In this document: positions 35,215 to 42,902 of the stretch, piece by piece
How the letters are laid out: each line of letters begins with the position of its first letter
How positions within the stretch are numbered: position 1 is the first letter of the stretch
Source: Chloroflexota bacterium
GTDB lineage: Bacteria; Chloroflexota; Limnocylindria; Limnocylindrales; CSP1-4
Assembly: GCA_026004015.1 (NCBI GenBank)
Contig: BPIH01000006.1
Coordinates: 46,579-110,578, forward strand
Length of the DNA: 64,000 bases
Direction of reading: 5' to 3'
The notes under the pieces: model-generated
Databases searched by the model: none
The model's input: only the letters and a program-made list of their open reading frames with translations
Told to the model about the DNA's origin: nothing
Translations under genes and position numbers: made by a program

Positions 35215-35627
35215 CGGTCGGTCGTCGTGCGAGGCCGTCCCGGGCTCCCCTTCGGTAAGGGGCCGAGACCGTTCCCAGGTACGCGGCAGCACTGAAGGCC
35301 TCGACCACCGGCTCCGTCGCGGGGAGTGCGGGCGCTGGAGGCCCCAGGATGCACAAGCGGGGCGACGAGGCGCTGGCTCGCCTTCTCGGCCTGGCCCAGG
35401 GAACCTGGACGAGGTCCCGGTAGCGCACCCGGCGATCGGCGGCGCGCTGCCGCCAGCCCACATGGCCCGGACGCGCCAGGAGTCGGCCGGTCGAACCGAT
35501 GCCGAACGTGGTCACGGTCGGGGAGCGGCGGCCGGCGCCATCGACTCCGGGGCTCCGTCAGCCGCCCAAGACCGCGCCCGCCCCCGCGCCGAGCCCCACG
35601 ACGACGACGGCCGGCGGGACGACTCGT

Positions 35628-35708
35628 CCCGCCGGCCACGAGCCGCTCGACGATCGCGCGACCAATTCCTCCCGCCGCGCCACTGACGAAGACAAGAACA
35701 ACAGCCAT
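35628..35708 (-). pseudogene. short-chain dehydrogenase remnant (N-terminus only)
   Basis: ATG at 35708 opens VLVFVSGAAGGIGRAIVERL, the TGxxxGxG nucleotide-binding start of a short-chain dehydrogenase, but similarity stops after ~26 codons near 35628, where high-GC sequence resumes. It lies 11 bases downstream of the lactonase gene on the same strand, as in a sugar-catabolic operon. The cut marks the left edge of a foreign fragment. The 35215-35627 stretch holds no gene I can support. Confidence 0.6.
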
Positions 35709-35719
35709 GGGTATGGACC

Positions 35720-36805
35720 TCATGCCGTGGGTGCGGGCGCGAACTTGATGCAACTCGGCGTGGGAACAGGACAACTTGAAAGAGCATCGTCGAGCCCTCC
35801 GTCGTTTCGGATCGGAAACACCACGACCGTGTCGGAGTCCTGGTTGGCGACGAGGAGGTGCCGCCCCGTCGGGTCGATGGCGAAGTTGCGCGGCGTTCTG
35901 CCGCCAGTGGGGAACTGTCCAAGACGCTCCAGGTGCCCGGTTGCGGGCTCCACCCGGAACGCGGTAATCGAATCGTGGCCGCGGTTCGACCCATAGACGA
36001 ACCGTCCGTTCGGATGTACGTGAACGTCGGCGCAGTGGCTCTCACCTTCGAAGTCCGACGGAAGCATGGGGTAGCTTCCGATGACTTCCAGCGATCCAGT
36101 GGCGCGGTCGAACGACAAGGCGGTCATCGTCGAGGAGAGTTCGCTGATCACATAGGCGTATCTCCCTGAGGGGTGGAACGTTAGATGGCGCGGCCCGGAG
36201 CCCGGCGGTAGGCGAAGCGTTGATCGTTCCTGGAGGGACGGCTTGGCAAGATCGAGGGTGTAACCAATGACGGCATCTGCACCAAGGTCGGTCGAGAAGG
36301 CCAAGGACTCTCCAGGGGCCACCACAATGCAGTGTGCGTGGGGGCCCTCCTGCCGGCCGGCAACCGGACCCGATCCTTGCTGTTGAATTACGCTCGTGGC
36401 CTCGGCCAACCGGCCGTCCGGGCGTGCAGGGAACGCTGCGACTGTTCCCGACAGGTAGTTCGCCACCAAGGCCACCCGGCCCCGGGAGTCCATGGTGATG
36501 TAGCAAGCCACAGCACCCCCGGACGCCTGGAGGCCGAGAAAGGTGAGATGACCGCTGCGCTCATCTCTCGCATACGAGCTAACGAGGCCTGTGTCCCAAC
36601 CAAGGACCTCCCAGACCGCATGGACCGCAGCGCCCCCTGGGGCTACGCACAGATACGAGGGGTTCTCAATTCCCCTCACTGTCTGGGTCAGTCGAAGCGC
36701 GCCAGTGTCGGTGTCGAATTCACCGACATAGAGCCCCTCGCCCTTGGCATTGGCGGGGTACGGTGCCGGCCTCGTGTACGTGCCGATGTACACGTGGTAT
36801 TTCAT
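35720..36805 (-). CDS. lactonase family protein (6-phosphogluconolactonase-like beta-propeller)
   Basis: ATG at 36805 is chosen over an earlier in-frame codon because AAAGGAG lies seven to eight bases upstream and the protein then starts KYHVYIGTYTRPAPYPANAK. The 361-residue protein has the seven-bladed Pgl-type repeats: GLYVGEFDTDTGALRLTQTV, NPSYLCVAPGG, GPHAHCIVVAPGESLAFSTD, GSGPRHLTFHPSGRYAYVI, CADVHVHPNGRFVYGSNRG and PRNFAIDPTGRHLLVANQDS. It should hydrolyse a sugar lactone in the cytoplasm. Its GC content is visibly lower than its neighbours', and the flanking genes of its operon are truncated, so it was probably acquired by transfer. Confidence 0.85.
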   Translation of the reverse strand: MKYHVYIGTYTRPAPYPANAKGEGLYVGEFDTDTGALRLTQTVRGIENPSYLCVAPGGAAVHAVWEVLGWDTGLVSSYARDERSGHLTFLGLQASGGAVACYITMDSRGRVALVANYLSGTVAAFPARPDGRLAEATSVIQQQGSGPVAGRQEGPHAHCIVVAPGESLAFSTDLGADAVIGYTLDLAKPSLQERSTLRLPPGSGPRHLTFHPSGRYAYVISELSSTMTALSFDRATGSLEVIGSYPMLPSDFEGESHCADVHVHPNGRFVYGSNRGHDSITAFRVEPATGHLERLGQFPTGGRTPRNFAIDPTGRHLLVANQDSDTVVVFPIRNDGGLDDALSSCPVPTPSCIKFAPAPTA

Positions 36806-36833
36806 GCGTTCACTCCTTTCGTTCACGCCTCTC

Positions 36834-37148
36834 TCACTCCAGCTCGCGGGTGCGCTTTTGCCGCCCATCGACGAAGGCCTCGGTGACTACTAGTCGGGTT
36901 TCGCTTCCGGTCGTCCACACCGCGTCGATCTCGGCGGGGTTCGTGGCGAGTGTCTGAAGGAGGACGTCCTTGGTCGTGGTTGGCGTCGAATCGCCGTTCA
37001 CCGGCCCGATCGTCTCAAGCCCTGGGCACGAAGCCTGGTGGGCGGCGTCTCGCCCTGCCCATTCCTGGCCGACAATCGGGTGACCGGCGATCCCATCGAC
37101 CGCGACGAACCGCCCTTGGGGCGCACGATCGCAGATGCCCCTCATCAT
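36834..37148 (-). pseudogene. sugar ABC-transporter substrate-binding protein fragment (C-terminal part)
   Basis: The ~100 residues resemble the C-terminal half of ribose/xylose-type periplasmic binding proteins: GRFVAVDGIAGHPIVGQEWA, LETIGPVNGDSTPTTTKDVL, LQTLATNPAEIDAVWTTGSE. The N-terminal half with its signal peptide is missing: similarity ends at 37148, where the unrelated ATPase fragment begins. It lies just upstream of the lactonase gene, so these look like consecutive genes of one sugar operon. Whether anything is translated from this piece is unknown. Confidence 0.55.
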
Positions 37149-37156
37149 GTCGTAGC

Positions 37157-37717
37157 CCCATCGATCGGCTTGTCGAGCTTCGCCTCCTCGAGCGTCTGGC
37201 GCCGGTGACCGAGGACCCGCGCCGGACGCGGCACCGAAGCTACCGGATCGCCGACAACTTCCTCGCCTTCTGGCTCGGCGTCGTCGCGCCGCACCTCGCC
37301 GAGATCGAACGCGGCCTCGGGGAGGGGATCGTCGACGTCATCCTCGACGGCCTGGACGACTTCCTCGGCCCCCGCTTCGAGGACGCCTTTCGGGCGCACC
37401 TCCGCCGCCTCGGCGAGACCGGCGCCCTCGGACCGGAAATCGTCGCCGTCGGTCCGTTCTGGACGGTCGGCAGCGAGCCGGTCGAGATCGACGCCGTCGT
37501 CCTTGCCGGTGGCCGCCGGGAGGTGACGTGGGTGGGCGAGGCGAGGTGGGCGCGCCGGGTCGATGCGGGGCCGATCATCGCCGCGCTGCGCCGGAAGGCG
37601 GCAGTGCTGTCGCGCGCTCGCCCCGGTCTCCGGGTCGCCGTCGCCGCCCGGGAGGCGGTCTCTGGACCGGTCGACCTGGCCGTCACCGCCGCCGACATCT
37701 TCGCCCCGGATGGCTGA
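37157..37717 (+). pseudogene. AAA ATPase, DUF234 C-terminal part (5' end lost)
   Basis: From about 37157 the frame reads PIDRLVELRLLERLAPVTED, YRIADNFLAFWLGVVAPHLA, LGPRFEDAFRAHLRRLGE, VGPFWTVGSEPVEIDAVVLA and EVTWVGEARWARRVDAG. This is the winged-helix plus DUF234 (PD-(D/E)XK-like) end of archaeal-type ATPases. The P-loop half should precede it but is replaced by the foreign fragment, so the gene is truncated at its 5' side. The nuclease-like residues (EIDAVV, GEARW) are retained. No start codon next to the junction is convincing. Confidence 0.65.
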
Positions 37718-37831
37718 CGACGGCGCCCGCGCCTGCGGTAAGGTTGGGACCGACGCCCGGCGCGCGCTCCGACCCGCCGCGCCGGCCTACCGGAGAGGCC
37801 AACCGACAGGGCCAACGGAGAACCGCCGCCG

Positions 37832-39728
37832 ATGCCGAGCCGCCCCCGCACCCACTTCGGCCCCGACGAAGAAGACGCCTTCTTCGCCGCCCGCGACGCC
37901 CTCGTCGCCGAGTACGAGGCCGCCGCCAAGCGCCGCCCGGCCCTCCACCCCGACGCCGATCCCTTCGTCGCGACCGTCATGCTCGACTACACGTGGGGCT
38001 ACCGCGACGGGCAGATCGCGGCCTGGACCGTCGCCGACCTCGAGGATCTTCTCCTCGAGCACTACCCCCGCAAGGTCCTCCTCCCCGACGAAGCGATCCT
38101 CCGGGTCGTCCCGGCGGCGCTCGACTTCCTCACGTACCTCCGCGACCGCGGCCTCCTCAGTGGCGACCCCCTGCCCGAGCTCGCCGCCCGCCTCCAGGAG
38201 CTCCTGCCCGACTTCGCCGCGGCGATGGTCGACCGAAGCCGCTTCGGCATGGCGAAGACGATCGGGAGCCTCATGCGCGCCGACGGCGTCGACGTCACGG
38301 AAAAGGGTGCCGTTCAGGACTGGCTCGCGGCCTTCAACGCGAGGCCCAGGGAGGAGCGGGACGCCCTCCTCGGCGAAGAGGAGGACGACGCCCTGTCCGA
38401 GCCCCTCGTCCTGCCCGCCGTCGAGCTCCCGAGCCGGGCCGAGCTCGAAGCCGCCGCCCGCGATGCGGCCCCCGTCGCCCGCCTCGCCGCCTTCACCCGC
38501 TACGTCGGCGAGCGGGAAGCGGCTGACCGCCAAGGGCAACCTCACCGTCGCCGACGCCCGGGCCCTCGTCCCGCTCCTCGGGACCCGAGACTTCGTCGAC
38601 CCGGTGATCGGAGGCCGGCAGTTCCAGACCCGGAGCGCGGCCGATCTTCCCGGGCTCGGCCTCGGTCTTCCGCTGGGCCCGGGCGGCCGGCTTCGTCAAG
38701 GTCCGATCGGGGCGCGTCTCGGCGACCGCGCGGGGCCGTCGGCTCGGCCAGGACCCCCTCGAGGACTGGGGCGCCGCCTTCGAGGGCTACTTCCGGGCCG
38801 ACCCGCTCGGCATCCGCTCGGCCGGCTTCACCCCCTTCTGGGATCCGCTCCTCGCCGAGCTCATCGACCAGCTACCGCTGCTCCTCTACGTCAGCAGCGA
38901 GCCCGTCGAGGTCGGGCACCTCGCAGACGACGTCTGGTTCTCCATCGAGGAAGGCTATGACCTCGACGTCCTCGGGCTCGATCGGGAGGCCCTGCGGAGC
39001 GAGCATCGACCGCTACGTGCACGAGCTCGTCATCGCCCCGTTCGTCGAGCTCGGCGCCGCCCGGATCGAGGACGGCCGGGTCGCGCTCACCGAGCTCGGC
39101 CGCTGGGGGGCGAACCGGGTCCTCCGGCGGCGCGGCCACCTCGCCCCGATCGTCGGCGAGCACGCCCTCGCCCCGGTCGACGAGCTTCTCCGGGCCTGCG
39201 CCGAGCTCCTCCGCGCCGACGCCGAGCGGGAGCTGCGGACCTGGATCGAGCGGCACCCCTGGACGGCCGCCCGCGACCTCGCGCGAGGCAGTCCGCTCGA
39301 CCCCCTTCACGGCGCTCGCCATGCGGGGCCTGGAGCTCGTCGGCCGGGCCGCCGAGCCCGAGGTGCGGGCTCTCCTCGACGACGCCGATCCGACCGTCGC
39401 CGCGTACGCCCGGATCTGGCTCGTCGATCAGGACCTGGAGCCGCCGGAGTCGATCCCGCCCGAGGTCCTCATGGCGACCCTCGTCGACCAGCTCGGTCGT
39501 CACCTCGATGCCGCCGGGCCGCTGGCGACGGCCGCCGAGATCGCGGCGATGGACCCCGACGAGGCGGGTCAGCTCCGCCTCGTCGATGGGCTCGGATCGG
39601 CGAGTCACCCGCGGGTCGGAGAGCTCCTCGACGTCATCGCCCGCTACCACCCGTTGGCACGGGTCCGCGAGGCTGCGGGCCGGCGGGCGGCGAAGGCTCG
39701 GCAGGGGCGGGGGCCGGCGCTCCACTGA
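37832..39728 (+). CDS. large conserved hypothetical protein (pRiA4b ORF-3-associated type), several frameshifts
   Basis: ATG at 37832 starts a ~630-residue protein now spread over different frames. N-terminal part: RTHFGPDEEDAFFAARDALV, FVATVMLDYTWGYRDGQIAA, LDFLTYLRDRGLLSG, VARLAAFTRYVGE. After ~38510: RLTAKGNLTVADARALVPLL and FVDPVIGGRQFQTRSAADLP. After ~38690: GRRLGQDPLEDWGAAFEGYF and FWDPLLAELIDQLPLLLYV. After ~39000: IDRYVHELVIAPFVELGAAR. After ~39300: FTALAMRGLELVGRAAEPEV to the stop at 39726-39728. This order matches actinobacterial hypothetical proteins that sometimes carry a plasmid pRiA4b ORF-3 domain. Function unknown; about five one-base shifts suggest poor sequence or decay. Confidence 0.55.
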
Positions 39729-39824
39729 CCGCGCCGGTGCCGGCCGCCGGGCCGAGCCCGATCGGCTGGCAGGGTCGGCCGCCGGGCCGAGCCCCATCGG
39801 CGGAGTCAGGCCGCTGAGGCCCCG

Positions 39825-39986
39825 TCACCAGCGCCCATCGCCCGCTGGGCTCGTCGTGACGGGCGGCGAGGTCGCCCGTCCCGGACGATAAACCGCCATC
39901 GAGACGCCCCGGCGCTTCGCCTCCGCTCGGAGGCGCGCCATCTGTGCGCCGGTCAGCGAGATCTGGGTCCGGATCACGGCCGGCAT
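39825..39986 (-). pseudogene. truncated ribbon-helix-helix antitoxin
   Basis: ATG at 39986 begins VIRTQISLTGAQMARLRAEA and KRRGVSMAV, the ribbon and first helix of a CopG/VapB antitoxin. After ~30 residues it changes to an unrelated Pro/Thr/Arg tail (YRPGRATSPPVTTSPAG). The second DNA-binding helix and toxin-binding tail are missing and no toxin follows. It lies downstream of the DUF5615 gene on the same strand. Probably a relic. Confidence 0.5.
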
Positions 39987-40009
39987 GGTATGGGGACCGC
40001 TCCGGACCG

Positions 40010-40369
40010 TCAGAGGAAGACGATCCGGTCGCGGAGCCCGTCCTCGGCCTGGTGCGCCCGGAGGAGCGCATCGAGCCGTCGGACGAGCTCGCCGAGGCCG
40101 TGGACCGGCACCGTGCGAGGGTGGACGAGGACGATCCCGAGGTGGGTTCGCCCCGCCTCCGCCCGCTCGCGCGAGATCGGGACGAAGTCCCGGAGGTTGT
40201 ACGTGGCGAAGGCTCGTCGGTCCCGGACGGCGACCGCGAGCTGGTCGCGGTCCTCCAGTCCCCAGGCCCACCGGTTCTCGAGCTCCTGGACGGCCCCGAC
40301 GTCGTGGCCACGGTTTCGCAGCTGCCGAGCGACCTCGGCCGGGACCATCTCGTCGAGCCAGAGCCGCAT
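40010..40369 (-). CDS. DUF5615 PIN-like toxin
   Basis: The 119-residue protein starts RLWLDEMVPAEVARQLRNRG, the DUF5615 opening with a PIN-type first aspartate, followed by HDVGAVQELENRWAWGLED, RRAFATYNLRDFVPISRE and GIVLVHPRTVPVHGLGELV. These are predicted nucleases paired with DUF433 antitoxins. It begins 18 bases after the end of the DUF433 gene, as expected for the pair. The sequence appears full length. Confidence 0.82.
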   Translation of the reverse strand: MRLWLDEMVPAEVARQLRNRGHDVGAVQELENRWAWGLEDRDQLAVAVRDRRAFATYNLRDFVPISRERAEAGRTHLGIVLVHPRTVPVHGLGELVRRLDALLRAHQAEDGLRDRIVFL

Positions 40370-40387
40370 GCCGAGGCGAGATCGCGG

Positions 40388-40816
40388 CTAGGCGTCCGGG
40401 GCGACGAGGTGGGGGTAGAGCCGCTCCCACGCTTCCTGGGACCGCTCGTTCTCGGCGATCTGTCGGTCGATCTCCTCCGAATGGGCGCGGTAGTAGCGGA
40501 GGGCGGTCGCCAGCTGGGTCTGGGAGACGTGCTCCAGGAGCTCCAGCGTCCGCGCCTCGTCTCCGCTGGCCCGCCAGACGGCGACGATCTCCCAGACGTC
40601 GGGCCCGCCGACGACTCGGGCGCGGCGATCACCGGGCGGTCCGGAGAAGACGATGCCTGGGAAGCGGCGCATCCGGACCGCCTCCTCAACGAGCTCGCCG
40701 ACCATCGTGCCGAGCGCCCGACCGCTCCGGCCCGCCCACTCCTCGACGGCCTCATACGCCTCGGCCGAAAGGCGGACGCTGATCGGGCCCGACTTGCGAA
40801 CCTTCGTCGTCGTCAT
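40388..40816 (-). CDS. DUF433-like antitoxin with N-terminal ribbon-helix-helix
   Basis: ATG at 40816 is preferred over in-frame codons to 40855 because a TTGACA/TACCGT promoter lies immediately upstream. Residues ~8-40 look like a ribbon-helix-helix (GPISVRLSAEAYEAVEEWA, ALGTMVGELVEEAV). Residues ~45-140 have the DUF433 pattern (RRFPGIVFSGPPGDRRARVV, GGPDVWEIVAVWRASG, YYRAHSEEIDRQIAENERSQ). The protein should bind the operator and neutralise the following DUF5615 nuclease. Confidence 0.8.
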   Translation of the reverse strand: MTTTKVRKSGPISVRLSAEAYEAVEEWAGRSGRALGTMVGELVEEAVRMRRFPGIVFSGPPGDRRARVVGGPDVWEIVAVWRASGDEARTLELLEHVSQTQLATALRYYRAHSEEIDRQIAENERSQEAWERLYPHLVAPDA

Positions 40817-40826
40817 CTGTGGTGAC

Positions 40827-40855
40827 ACGGTAATCGCGGTCATCGCGGGTGTCAA
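40827..40855 (-). promoter_or_regulatory. promoter of the DUF433/DUF5615 module
   Basis: On the minus strand TTGACA (40855-40850) and TACCGT (40832-40827) are spaced by 17 bases. Transcription would start about 4 to 7 bases before the ATG at 40816. This is the best -35/-10 pair in the window. Confidence 0.65.
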
Positions 40856-40910
40856 CTGCGCACGCGCAGGCGGGACGCCGCGAGACGAACGGGCGAGCTA
40901 GGGGAGCGAG

Positions 40911-40958
40911 CTAGGGGAGGGCGAAGAGCGCCGAGGTGTCGACTCAGAAGACCCTCAC
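40911..40958 (-). pseudogene. VapC toxin remnant (start of PIN domain, two stops)
   Basis: A GTG at 40958 overlaps the antitoxin stop (GTGA) and reads VRVF, a TGA (40946-40944), VDTSALFALP and a TAG (40913-40911). VDTSALFAL is the unmistakable beginning of a VapC PIN domain. Nothing PIN-like follows, so the toxin has been lost while its antitoxin remains. Confidence 0.65.
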
Positions 40959-41197
40959 CGGGCGAAGAGGTCTTCGAGCTCCCGGTCGTGCTCGCGGGCG
41001 ATGTCGCCGCGCCCAGAGGCGTACCGCCCGACGACCTCCCGAGCCCGCGCCCGCCGCGCCGCATCGACGTCGCCGCGCTCGATGAGCTCCTGGGTGGCCT
41101 CGCGAATGAGGGCGGCGATGGAGACACCTCGCCGCCGCGCCAGCCGGCGAAGCGCGGTCGCCTGCTCGTCAGTGAGCTGGATCTGGATCCGATGCAT
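40955..41197 (-). CDS. orphan VapB-like ribbon-helix-helix antitoxin
   Basis: The 80-residue protein has HRIQIQLTDEQATALRRLAR, RRGVSIAALIREATQELIE and a tail GDIAREHDRELEDLFAR, parallel to the VapB at 13903. ATG at 41197 is preceded by TATCGT (minus strand, 41209-41204), a leaderless-type box. Its toxin is reduced to the fragment at 40911-40958, so it may persist as a solitary repressor or as an anti-addiction factor against a related VapC, for example the one at 14142 (inference). Confidence 0.82.
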   Translation of the reverse strand: MHRIQIQLTDEQATALRRLARRRGVSIAALIREATQELIERGDVDAARRARAREVVGRYASGRGDIAREHDRELEDLFAR

Positions 41198-41267
41198 GCC
41201 GCGACGATAGCGCGTCGCACGAAGATGGCATGACGAGCCGCTCGGGCCGCCCCGCCGGTTCGCTCGC

Positions 41268-41681
41268 CTATCCGACGTCGACCAGGCCCACCCCGACCTC
41301 CGCCGCAGCCGCACGGAGCGCGAGGTCGGCGGTCGCGAGCGGGCAACCCCGGCGCATCGCTACCTCCAGATAGGCGGCATCGTAGGCGCTCAGGGCATGG
41401 GTGCGAGCGAGCTCGAGCACCTCGCCCAGGGTCTTGTCGACGGACGGCGCCTCCCATTCGATCGGCAGCGCCGCCAGCGCGGCCCGAACCCGGGCGACGT
41501 CGCCCGCCGTGAGACGACCCCGTCGCTCGGCGACGACGAGGCCGTTGGCGACCTCGAAGAGCCAGATCGCCGGCACGACCGCCGACTCCTTCGCGAGCCG
41601 CCGGAGGACGCGCTCGGCGTACGCGTGCTCCTCGTCACCGAAGCACCAGCCAAGCGTCACCGAGGCATCGAGGACGAACAT
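41268..41681 (-). CDS. VapC-family PIN-domain toxin
   Basis: The 137-residue protein begins MFVLDASVTLGWCFGDEEHA with the first catalytic aspartate, continues with AVVPAIWLFEVANGLVVAER (conserved glutamate) and HALSAYDAAYLEVAMRRGCP and LATADLALRAAA (last acidic pair). This is the complete set of PIN-nuclease acids. It follows a Phd-type antitoxin after 26 bases. Predicted tRNA/rRNA-cleaving ribonuclease. Confidence 0.86.
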   Translation of the reverse strand: MFVLDASVTLGWCFGDEEHAYAERVLRRLAKESAVVPAIWLFEVANGLVVAERRGRLTAGDVARVRAALAALPIEWEAPSVDKTLGEVLELARTHALSAYDAAYLEVAMRRGCPLATADLALRAAAAEVGVGLVDVG

Positions 41682-41707
41682 CGGTCGGGGGAGTTCGTCG
41701 GCGGCGT

Positions 41708-41944
41708 CTAGATGCGCCCCGACTCGATGAGTTCGTCCAGGCTCAGATCGCCAAGCGAGCGGCTCCTCCGGAGCTCTACGAAGGCCTCGATCGCCTCGTC
41801 GACGCTCAGCCGTCGTTCGCCCAGGGGGACAAGTCGAGCGACGGGGCGGCCGTGGCGGGTGATCGTGATCGACTCGCCGCGCTCGACCTCGTCGAGGAGC
41901 TTGGGCAGCCGTGTCTTCGCTTCGTAGACGCCGACGTACTTCAT
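41708..41944 (-). CDS. Phd/YefM-type antitoxin
   Basis: The 78-residue protein reads KYVGVYEAKTRLPKLLDEVE, then GESITITRHGRPVARLVPLG, the Phd/YefM DNA-binding fold, and a C-terminal toxin-binding segment (LSLDELIESGR). A TATGAT-like box is at 41990-41985 on the minus strand and a GGGCGGAG lies before the ATG at 41944. It is paired with the VapC at 41268-41681, a common Phd-PIN combination. Confidence 0.86.
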   Translation of the reverse strand: MKYVGVYEAKTRLPKLLDEVERGESITITRHGRPVARLVPLGERRLSVDEAIEAFVELRRSRSLGDLSLDELIESGRI

Positions 41945-42007
41945 CTCCGCCCTGCGTTCTGGTCTGGGCTGGTCCGACAGCGCGATCATACGCCGTGCCG
42001 GTCGAGC

Positions 42008-42472
42008 ATGACGACCGGGGTCCTCGTCGGGATCTGCACGGTCCCCTGCTCGGGCGCCGCCTATCTCGACATCCGCGCCAACCCGCCCCGCTCGATCGCC
42101 CGGTGGAGGCGCCGGTGCGTGACCCAGACCGCCCCGCCGTAGACCGACCCGGCGCCGAGGAGCCGGCGGCGGGCGTCCGGCGTCGGTGTCCCGTCGGCGG
42201 CGACGCTGGCTCGCGAGGGTGAGCGTGTACGTCGCGAAGAGGACGAGGAGAGCGAAGGCGCACGGATTGAGACCGTCGGCGACGCCGGCGGCGAGGACGA
42301 CCGGGACCGTCAGCCCGCCGAAGGCTGCCGTTTCGAACGGCGCGACGACGAGGGTCAGTGCGGCGACGGCGCCGACGCCGCCGATGGCGGCCGCCAGGGC
42401 CCGGGTCGGGATCGGCCAGTCGGCGACGGCCCGCGGCCCGCCGGTCCTGTCGGCTTCGCGGGCCGCCGACAT
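42008..42472 (-). pseudogene. CcdA/DsbD-like membrane protein remnant, frameshifted and partly inverted
   Basis: From an ATG at 42472 (minus) the frame gives LTLVVAPFETAAFGG and VADGLNPCAFALLVLFATYT, the NPC motif region of cytochrome c biogenesis CcdA-like proteins. After a shift near 42205 comes RRRLLGAGSVYGGAVWVTH and then a stop. On the opposite strand at 42008-42070 lies GVLVGICTVPCSGAAYL, the second conserved half (PCSG motif) of the same family. The second half therefore appears inverted relative to the first, with the joint near 42068. No functional product is expected. Confidence 0.5.
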
Positions 42473-42599
42473 GGGCCGTTCGGAGCGACCCTACGGGAGA
42501 ACCGCCCTTCGGAGGACTCGCCCTTCTCTGTCCGACCGTCCGAACAACCCTCGACGCGGGCGGGGCGGGCTCAGCCCATCGATGCCTGCCGGTCTTCGG

Positions 42600-42880
42600 T
42601 CCGTCCCCTGCGGCGCGAGGGGTGCGGCGGACGAGGCGGATCTCCACGTGGCGCCAGCCCTCACGTGGCGCCAGCCCTCGGCATCGATCGCCTTGCGGCT
42701 TCGATAGCGCTTGACGGTGTAGCTCCCGCCGGTGTCCGGGTCGGAGATGTCGCGGTGCTGGACGAGGGACGATCTTGCCCTCGCGGGTGCCTCCGGAGTA
42801 GTGGCGGAAGACGCACCAGGAGCCGTCCGGGATGAGGGGCTCCATGGAGCGACCCACCCGCTGTACCCGTCTCCGGGCCG
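42600..42880 (-). pseudogene. S24-family peptidase (LexA-like) C-terminal remnant
   Basis: Minus-strand pieces in different frames read RVQRVGRSMEPLIPDGSWCV, FRHYSGGTREGKIV, then VQHRDISDPDTGGSYTVKRY and EGWRHVEIRLVRR. GxSMEPLIPDG with the catalytic serine and the TVKRY lysine segment identify the S24 self-cleaving domain. The DNA-binding N-terminus is missing, frames shift near 42775, and a 17-bp duplication (42644-42677) breaks the end. It adjoins the start of the McrB gene on the other strand. Confidence 0.5.
42644..42677 (+). repeat. perfect 17-bp tandem duplication
   Basis: CACGTGGCGCCAGCCCT occurs at 42644-42660 and again at 42661-42677. Removing one copy would restore the frame of the S24 remnant across this point. 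Confidence 0.9.
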
Positions 42881-42902
42881 TGGTAGGCTCCACACGAGTG
42901 AG

